11,244 bases of DNA from Thermodesulfobacteriota bacterium (GTDB taxonomy: Bacteria > Desulfobacterota > S145-22): NCBI GenBank assembly GCA_024763435.1, contig JANTFN010000038.1, forward strand, positions 1 to 11,244. Reading direction: 5' to 3'. The notes below the pieces were generated by a model. The model did no database searches and was not told the DNA's origin. It was given only the letters and a program-made list of their open reading frames with translations. A program made the position numbers and the translations under genes. Within the stretch, counting starts at the first letter, position 1. Each line of letters starts with the position of its first letter. Below, piece after piece: positions 7,365-11,244 of the stretch.

Positions 7365-7535
7365 ATGGATAGTGATTTAATATGGCTGCTGGTAATCGTA
7401 GGCGCGTGGTTCGTTCTTAACAAGTTTGTATTCCCCAAAATGGGGGTTTCAACCTGAATGAGCGATGCCTGCAGTATCGAGGATCGATACAAAGATAAGA
7501 AAAAAACAAAAAAAACGTTTCCGGGAGGAAAATAA
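7365..7535 (+). CDS. Candidate 56-aa selenoprotein: single-TM membrane protein with in-frame UGA
   Basis: Read conventionally, this is a 30-residue peptide (7365-7457) ending at TGA. It is well supported: a consensus promoter just upstream, and GAAGAGG (7351-7357) 7 nt before the ATG. It begins M-D-S-D, has one membrane helix (about residues 5-23) and ends P-K-M-G-V-S-T. After the TGA (7455-7457) the same frame runs for 25 more codons to TAA at 7533-7535, beginning M-S-D-A-C-S and ending in a Lys-rich tail. If UGA is read as selenocysteine, the product is 56 residues, with U31 and C36 in a U-x4-C arrangement and a basic, probably cytosolic, tail. A hairpin with bacterial SECIS properties lies at 7474-7490. 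I do not recognise a named family. Alternatives: a 30-aa peptide alone, or two coupled mini-genes (TGA is followed directly by ATG at 7458). Confidence 0.55.
7474..7490 (+). promoter_or_regulatory. SECIS-like hairpin downstream of in-frame UGA
   Basis: GTATCGA and TCGATAC form a perfect 7-bp stem around the 3-nt loop GGA (7481-7483). The stem starts 16 nt after the TGA at 7455-7457 and the loop starts 23 nt after it. As I recall the bacterial SECIS rules, they ask for a short stem, a small loop with a G in its first two positions, and roughly 16-37 nt from UGA to loop; all are met here. An alternative fold with a 6-bp stem and AGGAT loop also keeps a G at loop position 2. Confidence 0.5.
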
Positions 7536-7546
7536 CACGTGATTGA

Positions 7547-7572
7547 CGCCAGATACTTTTTAAAATCTGGCG
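7547..7572 (+). terminator. Hairpin after the candidate selenoprotein gene (3' end or weak terminator)
   Basis: CGCCAGAT and ATCTGGCG form a perfect 8-bp stem around a 10-nt loop that contains a T run. It begins 11 nt after the TAA at 7535, not after the earlier TGA at 7455, which fits a transcription unit that includes the extended frame. No T run follows the stem, so it is not a textbook intrinsic terminator. Confidence 0.4.
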
Positions 7573-7603
7573 AAAATGCAAAGAAATTTCCTGATATTAC
7601 CTG

Positions 7604-7632
7604 TTGACACAGGCGAAAACCAGTATTAAATT
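7604..7632 (+). promoter_or_regulatory. Sigma70-type promoter for the FmdB-like gene
   Basis: Perfect TTGACA (7604-7609), a 17-nt spacer and TAAATT (7627-7632). Transcription would start near 7639, leaving a leader of about 22 nt that carries the strong GGAGG site before the GTG start at 7661. Confidence 0.6.
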
Positions 7633-7660
7633 TAGTTAAATTAGAAGGAGGTTAACAGAG

Positions 7661-7867
7661 GTGCCGATTTATGAATTTAAATGTAAAAATTGTGGTCATG
7701 AATTTGAAATTATTATGCGGGCAAGCGCCAGCAAGGAGGACGTAACATGCCCTAAATGCCAGACTAAGAACCCGGACAGGCTGATGTCATCATTTTCCGC
7801 CGGTTCCGCTTCAAGCGGCAGTGGATTCTCGGCGGCAAGCTCGTGCGGAAGCAGCGCTTTTTCGTGA
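7661..7867 (+). CDS. FmdB-type zinc-ribbon regulatory/small protein
   Basis: A 68-residue protein starting M-P-I-Y-E-F-K-C-K-N-C-G-H-E-F-E, the hallmark of the FmdB/CxxC_CxxC_SSSS family. Two Cys pairs (C8-x2-C11 and a second C-P-K-C in the mid-30s) should bind one zinc ion. The C-terminal third is a low-complexity Ser/Gly/Ala tail with one Cys (S-S-C-G-S-S), also typical. FmdB was proposed as a regulator of formamidase expression, but the biochemical role of most members is unknown. The GTG start is favoured by AGAAGGAGG (7643-7651) 9 nt upstream and by homology to the conserved M-P-x-Y-E-F start. It has its own promoter and a hairpin follows, so it is likely monocistronic. Confidence 0.92.
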   Translation: MPIYEFKCKNCGHEFEIIMRASASKEDVTCPKCQTKNPDRLMSSFSAGSASSGSGFSAASSCGSSAFS

Positions 7868-7907
7868 GCGGGCTAAGATCGCACCAGGTGGTGCTGTTGG
7901 AGAATGA

Positions 7908-7933
7908 GGCCGGGTGGAATTTTTCATCCGGTC
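7908..7933 (+). terminator. Probable terminator after the FmdB-like gene
   Basis: GGCCGGGTG pairs with CATCCGGTC across 9 bp (two G-U pairs) around the loop GAATTTTT, followed by ATTTT. A smaller stem, GCACC-AGGT-GGTGC, lies at 7881-7894. The moderate T run makes termination likely but not certain. Confidence 0.5.
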
Positions 7934-7966
7934 ATTTTGCATGTATCAAAAATTTTGGATCAATAT

Positions 7967-7995
7967 TTGACATCAGGTCAGGATTGAAGTATAGG
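7967..7995 (+). promoter_or_regulatory. Sigma70-type promoter for the small unknown gene at 8036
   Basis: Perfect TTGACA (7967-7972), a 17-nt spacer and TATAGG (7990-7995). The predicted start near 8002 gives a leader of about 34 nt to the TTG at 8036 and would leave out the upstream TTG at 8006 as a useful start. Confidence 0.5.
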
Positions 7996-8035
7996 TACGC
8001 TTAGCTTGAAAGGCTGGTTAAAGGAGGGAAGGTTT

Positions 8036-8242
8036 TTGGCGCAGTACAGTGATGATTTTAGAGATGACGAAATGGTGTATGATTTAATTCTAACAAATAT
8101 TGTCCACCAAAATGCCTTGGTGGATTTACTCATCAGCAAAGGCATCATTACGAGGCAGGAGTTAAGAGCTGCCTTGAAAGAAAACGGCATGGATGTTGAA
8201 AATGAAAAAATCTATCCGGAAAAACCCGGAAGATTCCAGTAA
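8036..8242 (+). CDS. Small conserved-looking protein of unknown function (TTG start)
   Basis: A 68-residue acidic, mostly helical protein that I do not recognise. The N-terminal part is rich in Asp (Y-S-D-D-F-R-D-D-E). The centre reads L-T-N-I-V-H-Q-N-A-L-V-D-L-L-I-S-K-G-I-I-T, followed by R-Q-E-L-R-A-A-L-K-E, a pattern of two amphipathic helices joined by a G-I-I-T turn; similar 'long helix, KGxIT, xEL' ends occur in many small bacterial proteins. No signal peptide, membrane segment or Cys is present. I chose TTG at 8036 because AAAGGAGGG (8020-8027) lies 8 nt before it, whereas the in-frame TTG at 8006 would place that ribosome site inside the gene and has none of its own. Promoter, ribosome site and protein-like composition support a real gene. 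Confidence 0.7.
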   Translation: MAQYSDDFRDDEMVYDLILTNIVHQNALVDLLISKGIITRQELRAALKENGMDVENEKIYPEKPGRFQ

Positions 8243-8253
8243 GCGTAATAACC

Positions 8254-8283
8254 CGGCGGCGCGACAAAAAATTTGATCCGCCG
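8254..8283 (+). terminator. GC-rich hairpin downstream of the small unknown gene
   Basis: CGGCGG (8254-8259) pairs with CCGCCG (8278-8283) around an 18-nt A/T-rich loop; a one-step shifted pairing, GCGGC with GCCGC, is also possible. It starts 11 nt after the stop. No T run follows, so it is a weak candidate terminator or 3' stability hairpin. Confidence 0.3.
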
Positions 8284-8384
8284 CATTTCCGCATCAGTAC
8301 AAATCCTTGGAAAAATTGGGGCCTGACTCAAGGCCGCTGCCTTCTTTGCGACAAGCGTGAATATTATTTCTTTCTATGAATCTC

Positions 8385-8414
8385 TTGACAATGGGGCTTG
8401 CCTTTGGGTATAGA
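8385..8414 (+). promoter_or_regulatory. Sigma70-type promoter for the oxidoreductase-aminotransferase operon
   Basis: Perfect TTGACA (8385-8390), an 18-nt spacer and TATAGA (8409-8414). Transcription would start near 8421, leaving a leader of about 83 nt before the ATG at 8504. The start coincides with the inverted repeat at 8421-8445. Confidence 0.55.
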
Positions 8415-8420
8415 AAAAAC

Positions 8421-8445
8421 GAATTTTCCGCGATGTGCGGAATTC
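8421..8445 (+). promoter_or_regulatory. Inverted repeat at predicted mRNA 5' end (operator or 5' hairpin)
   Basis: GAATT-TT-CCGC, the loop GATGT, then GCGGAATTC: nine paired bases with one 2-nt bulge. It begins at the predicted +1 of the promoter at 8385-8414. It could be a 5' stabilising hairpin in RNA or a dyad operator in DNA; the sequence does not decide. Confidence 0.4.
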
Positions 8446-8503
8446 ATATTTTATGGGACTATAATTTTTAAGTGAAACGACAATTTATCAAGGAGGAACA
8501 AGA

Positions 8504-9649
8504 ATGCAGGCAATTGTAATCGGTGGATTGGGAGGTATGGGACAGGGGGTTGCCCGGGATCTCATTAAACAGGAAAAAATCACAAAAGTTACGCTGGGTG
8601 ACATTATCACAGACCCGGAAAGGATGCAGGCGAAACTGCGGGCCAGCGATAAAATATCGCTCATCAAAATCGATGTAAACGATCATAACGGGTTGGTCGA
8701 GGCCATAAAGGGAAACGATGTTGTCGTCAACTGTGCCGGGCCGTTCTATAAGACGGCTGTGGCAGTAGCGCGGGCGGCGGTTGAAGCGAAGGTTAATTAT
8801 ATCGATATTTGTGATGACTACGAAGCCGTTCCCATCCTTTTTTCCTCCACGGATATCGACAAGGCCGCCAAAGAGGCCGGTGTAACCGTCCTGACAGGCA
8901 TGGGCTCCGACCCGGGAACAAACAATGTCCTGGTCAAATGGTACGTGAACAAACTGGACAGCGTGGACGAAATTCACCTATTCTGGGTGGTCAGTATTGC
9001 CGAGCTCCACGGGGCTGCCTGGGATCACAGCCTTCACATGGTGACGGGTAAATTACCCCAGTATATCGACGGAAAGCTCGAATACGTGGAAGGGGGTACG
9101 GGCGAGGAAACGGCACAGTTCCTTGAGCCCCTCGGCACCTGTGTGGTTCGTTATGTGGGGCACCCGCAACCGATCACAATTCCGCGCTATATTGAAGGGG
9201 TGAAAAAGGTCATCATCAAGGGGGCCCTTATCCCATCATGGGTCGATGAATTGATTAAGGAGCAAAAGGATACAGGCTTCCTCAATTCGGAACCCGTTGA
9301 CCTGAAAGGAACTCAGGTGGTCCCGTATGATCTGACCCTTAAACTCTGGGGAGATATTCCCAAAGGCAGAGATAACGGCCCGCAATCTTCCGGCCTGAAG
9401 GTCATTGTAAAAGGCGAGAGAGATGGAAAACGGGTGACCTACACAGCCGACATGGCAGGCAGAATGGCACCGGGAACGGGCCTCCCCGCCTCGATCGCCG
9501 CGCTTATGATGGACGATGGCCAGGTGACGGTAAAAGGCGTTGTCGCCCCGGAAGGTTGTATTGATCCGGAAATATTTCTTGCCGAGCTGGTCAAGCGGGG
9601 CGCCCGGATACATCAGTCTGAAACGGTAGAATCCCTCGTTACACTTTAA
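8504..9649 (+). CDS. Saccharopine dehydrogenase-like NAD(P)-dependent oxidoreductase
   Basis: A 381-residue protein with an N-terminal Rossmann fold: I-V-I-G-G-L-G-G-M-G-Q-G-V-A (4-17) is the dinucleotide loop, D33 ends the second strand, and V-V-N-C-A-G-P-F (74-81) and Y-I-D-I-C-D-D (99-105) are typical of the saccharopine dehydrogenase NADP-binding family. A T-G-M-G-S-D-P-G-T-N-N motif near 131-141 follows. The family includes saccharopine reductase, carboxynorspermidine dehydrogenase and lysine 6-dehydrogenase, which reduce or oxidise C-N bonds of amino acids; length fits the last two, but no specific substrate is indicated. AGGAGG (8491-8496) lies 7 nt before the ATG. The aminotransferase gene begins 14 nt after its stop, which suggests joint action on one amino or keto acid. 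Confidence 0.87.
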   Translation: MQAIVIGGLGGMGQGVARDLIKQEKITKVTLGDIITDPERMQAKLRASDKISLIKIDVNDHNGLVEAIKGNDVVVNCAGPFYKTAVAVARAAVEAKVNYIDICDDYEAVPILFSSTDIDKAAKEAGVTVLTGMGSDPGTNNVLVKWYVNKLDSVDEIHLFWVVSIAELHGAAWDHSLHMVTGKLPQYIDGKLEYVEGGTGEETAQFLEPLGTCVVRYVGHPQPITIPRYIEGVKKVIIKGALIPSWVDELIKEQKDTGFLNSEPVDLKGTQVVPYDLTLKLWGDIPKGRDNGPQSSGLKVIVKGERDGKRVTYTADMAGRMAPGTGLPASIAALMMDDGQVTVKGVVAPEGCIDPEIFLAELVKRGARIHQSETVESLVTL

Positions 9650-9663
9650 AAGGAGTACATTGC

Positions 9664-10920
9664 ATGAAAGAGACAGGAAAACTTAACATAACAAAAAGCC
9701 TCAAACTCTTTGAAGAGGCGAGACAGGTTATTCCCGGTGGTGTCCTGGGCGCAAGGAAACCTAGTGATTTTATCATGGGCGAGTATCCCATTTTCCTTGA
9801 AAGTGGAAAGGGATGCCGATTAACCGATGTTGACGGAAATGAGTATATCGATTTTCTTTGCGGCTATGGCCCTATTATCCTGGGCTACCGGGAAGAAGAG
9901 GTGAACAATGCCGTTATTCAGCAGATGAATAACAAGGGGTTTTGCTTCAATCTCTCGCAACCCTACCAGAATATACTCGCGGAAAAGGTAAAAGAAATTA
10001 TCCCCAGCGCGGAACTGAGTGTCTTTTTAAAAACCGGCTCCGATGCCACGACGGCAGCCATTCGCATTGCGCGGGCATATACAAACCGCATCAAGGTTAT
10101 GCGATGCGGTTATCACGGATGGCATGACTGGTGTATCGAGATGAAAGGGGGAATCCCCGAGAAATTTTACGAGGATGTCTATGGGTTTCAATACAACAAC
10201 CTCGATGAACTCGAAGACCTGATGAAAAAACATGGCGATCAGACAGCCGCCATCATCATGACCCCCTTCGGGCACCCCCTCCACCAGAAGATGCAGGAGC
10301 CGAAGCCGGGGTTCCTTGAAGGAGCCCGAAAGCTTGCCGACCAATACGGTGCTGTCCTGATTTTTGATGAGGTGCGAACCTGCTTCAGGCTCAGAATGGG
10401 TGGCGCGCAGGAACTTTATGGCGTAACCCCTGACCTGACGGTTCTCGGAAAAGGGATGGCCAACGGGTACGCGATCAGTGTTGTAACTGGAAAAAAAGAT
10501 GTCATGATGACCGCGGAATCCAAGCTTTTTATCTCCTCCACGTTCTTCCCGAACAGCCTGCCGTATATCGCCGCGCTTAAAACGATTGAAATCCTGGAAC
10601 GCGACAAGGTCCTTGACAATATCTGGGCAAAAGGCGGCCGTTTTCTGGAAAAAATACAGGCGGTGATTGACAAATATGACGTTGGGGCCGAGCTGAGCGG
10701 CGTTGCGCCGATGTTTTTTATCACCTTCAAACAGGATGAAAAGAAGACGCGAAGAGACCGACGGGATAATTTCTATACACAGCTTATCCGAAAAGGTTTC
10801 TTTTTCACCCCGCATCATCACGCGTACATCTGTTACAGGCATACCGAGGAAGACCTGAACAAAACCCTTCAGGCGATAGATGAATCCCTGGCGTATGTGC
10901 AGGATCAATATGTGCGTTAA
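9664..10920 (+). CDS. Class III PLP aminotransferase / glutamate-1-semialdehyde aminomutase-like
   Basis: A 418-residue fold-type I PLP enzyme. Motifs: early I-P-G-G-V (23-27) as in glutamate-1-semialdehyde aminomutase; D-V-D-G-N-E-Y-I-D-F (55-64); phosphate-site K-T-G-S-D-A-T-T-A-A-I-R (123-134); Y-H-G-W-H-D-W (150-156); I-F-D-E-V-R-T (233-239), with D235 binding the PLP ring nitrogen; and the Schiff-base lysine K263 in L-G-K-G-M-A-N-G. GSA aminomutases usually read G-S-E-A-T; here it is G-S-D-A-T, and no other haem-synthesis gene is nearby, so a catabolic or specialised amino-acid role is more likely than hemL. AAGGAG (9650-9655) lies 8 nt before the ATG. It is second in an operon with the saccharopine dehydrogenase-like gene; tandem hairpins follow the stop. 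Confidence 0.9.
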   Translation: MKETGKLNITKSLKLFEEARQVIPGGVLGARKPSDFIMGEYPIFLESGKGCRLTDVDGNEYIDFLCGYGPIILGYREEEVNNAVIQQMNNKGFCFNLSQPYQNILAEKVKEIIPSAELSVFLKTGSDATTAAIRIARAYTNRIKVMRCGYHGWHDWCIEMKGGIPEKFYEDVYGFQYNNLDELEDLMKKHGDQTAAIIMTPFGHPLHQKMQEPKPGFLEGARKLADQYGAVLIFDEVRTCFRLRMGGAQELYGVTPDLTVLGKGMANGYAISVVTGKKDVMMTAESKLFISSTFFPNSLPYIAALKTIEILERDKVLDNIWAKGGRFLEKIQAVIDKYDVGAELSGVAPMFFITFKQDEKKTRRDRRDNFYTQLIRKGFFFTPHHHAYICYRHTEEDLNKTLQAIDESLAYVQDQYVR

Positions 10921-10935
10921 GCCATGACGAACAAC

Positions 10936-10952
10936 GATCATCTTTGATGATC
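10936..10952 (+). repeat. Perfect 7-bp inverted repeat with TTT loop
   Basis: GATCATC-TTT-GATGATC, starting 16 nt after the aminotransferase stop and directly before the much longer hairpin at 10957-11010. It could be a first 3' hairpin of the operon transcript. Confidence 0.5.
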
Positions 10953-10956
10953 TCGC

Positions 10957-11010
10957 AAAAACCGGGGTCAGGCTGGATAATGCAATCTATTCAGCCTGAC
11001 CCCGGTTTTT
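10957..11010. terminator. Strong bidirectional terminator-like palindrome, possibly a dispersed REP/MITE-type repeat
   Basis: Two perfect 19-nt arms, 10957-10975 and 10992-11010, pair end to end; four further base pairs (10976-10979 with 10988-10991, one G-U) leave an 8-nt loop. The arms begin with five A and end with five T, so the hairpin can end transcription from both sides. The core GGGTCAGGCTG is reminiscent of dispersed palindromes I recall from several bacterial genomes, so a mobile or repeated origin is possible. Confidence 0.75.
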
Positions 11011-11182
11011 CTTGCTTCTTTTCTTAATTTTCTGCCCATTCTCATCTCTCGGATTACATAATTTTTGTGATTCACAGGGCTATTTACCCCGTTCCCTTGA
11101 CGAATTCCCTTTTATCGGGCAGGATAAAAAACAAATTACGAAGATTCTCTGAGGATATATGTCGTGTTTTTTCACCACTTTT
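11011..11182. other. AT-rich intergenic region without a recognisable gene
   Basis: Pyrimidine-rich after the terminator, then A/T-rich. I see no convincing promoter, RNA gene or coding frame. A TTGACG at 11097-11102 has a poor -10 partner (CAGGAT, 11120-11125). With 10921-10956 and the palindrome, it makes up the non-coding end of the window. Confidence 0.5.
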
Positions 11183-11244
11183 TTAAAAAAAGGCCTCCTT
11201 TTGTACAACAGTTTGATCAATGCCGCGGACTTCATACACAGCCC
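11183..11244 (-). CDS. Possible 3' end of a convergent minus-strand gene (partial)
   Basis: Read on the minus strand from the window edge, one frame gives about 20 residues, A-V-Y-E-V-R-G-I-D-Q-T-V-V-Q-K-E-A-F-F, then TAA at 11183-11185. The mixed charged and hydrophobic composition is protein-like. The codons for the last residues also form AAAAGG-AGG-CCTTTT followed by T, a small terminator-like hairpin on this strand, and the bidirectional palindrome at 10957-11010 fits a convergent gene pair. The fragment is too short for a family call; a plus-strand frame overlaps it (ATG at 11159). Confidence 0.3.
   Translation of the reverse strand, partial: AVYEVRGIDQTVVQKEAFF

Noticed and set aside
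7458..7535. Separate 25-aa gene starting at the ATG directly after the TGA
   Set aside because: No good ribosome site of its own and a Lys-rich fragment-like product; readthrough as a selenoprotein tail explains the hairpin and open frame better, though coupling cannot be excluded.
7539..7607. 22-codon GTG frame after a GGGAGG site
   Set aside because: It spans the 8-bp hairpin at 7547-7572 and the next promoter's -35 box, and the residues show no pattern; the GGGAGG is better explained as codons of the upstream frame.
8468..8977. 169-codon minus-strand open frame
   Set aside because: Overlaps the Rossmann region of the saccharopine dehydrogenase-like gene and its promoter leader; no coding signature.
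10027..10941. 304-codon open frame on the minus strand
   Set aside because: It is antisense to the aminotransferase gene, whose PLP motifs are clear; the shadow translation shows no family motif and has no ribosome site.
11066..11076. TGTGA-T-TCACA palindrome resembling a CRP/FNR-type site
   Set aside because: The half-sites are 1 nt apart instead of about 6, and no promoter or gene start is nearby.
11159..11244. Plus-strand ATG frame open to the window end
   Set aside because: The GAGG ribosome-like site is only 4 nt away, no promoter is convincing, and the product looks less protein-like than the minus-strand tail.

Overview
The window reads as a chromosomal stretch of a mid-GC anaerobic bacterium. 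The best guess is Desulfobacterota (former Deltaproteobacteria), perhaps a syntrophic fatty-acid or aromatic-acid degrader. This rests on gene content only: clustered AMP-forming CoA ligases, a phenylacetate-CoA ligase, a CoA-transferase/GNAT fusion, an FmdB-type zinc ribbon and a candidate selenoprotein. No rRNA, tRNA, transposase, phage gene or CRISPR array was seen.

Layout. Positions 1-1331 (+): a SHOCT-type membrane miniprotein, probably cut by the window edge, and a 10-TM transporter-like protein of the bile acid/ACR3 (BART) superfamily. Positions 1406-7169 (-): a likely acyl-CoA metabolic operon, transcribed right to left. It encodes a CoA-transferase-like/GNAT fusion (5214-7169), an acyl-CoA synthetase (3571-5136), a PaaK-like ligase (2207-3508) and perhaps an exported SYLF protein (1406-2113). 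Its promoter (-35 at 7292-7297) lies back to back with a promoter firing the other way (-35 at 7308-7313).

Positions 7300-8503 (+) hold three very small transcription units, each behind a perfect TTGACA box. The first is a candidate 56-residue selenoprotein (7365-7535). It reads as a 30-aa membrane peptide ending in TGA, but the frame stays open for 25 more codons, and a SECIS-like hairpin starts 16 nt after the TGA. The second is an FmdB-type zinc-ribbon protein. The third is a 68-aa unknown with a TTG start. Positions 8504-10920 (+): a saccharopine dehydrogenase-like oxidoreductase and a class III PLP aminotransferase/aminomutase in a tight two-gene operon. It has a hairpin at its 5' mRNA end and tandem hairpins after its last stop. 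The right edge may hold the tail of a convergent minus-strand gene.

Two points deserve most attention. The first is the candidate selenoprotein. The second is the CoA-transferase/GNAT protein: its transferase domain has Gln where the catalytic Glu is expected, its GNAT domain has a recognisable acetyl-CoA loop, and the next gene encodes a CoA ligase whose catalytic lysine sits in a PX4GK motif, the type recognised by Pat acetyltransferases. Together they suggest a built-in acyl-CoA-sensing control of the ligase. All family calls come from reading motifs; no database was searched.
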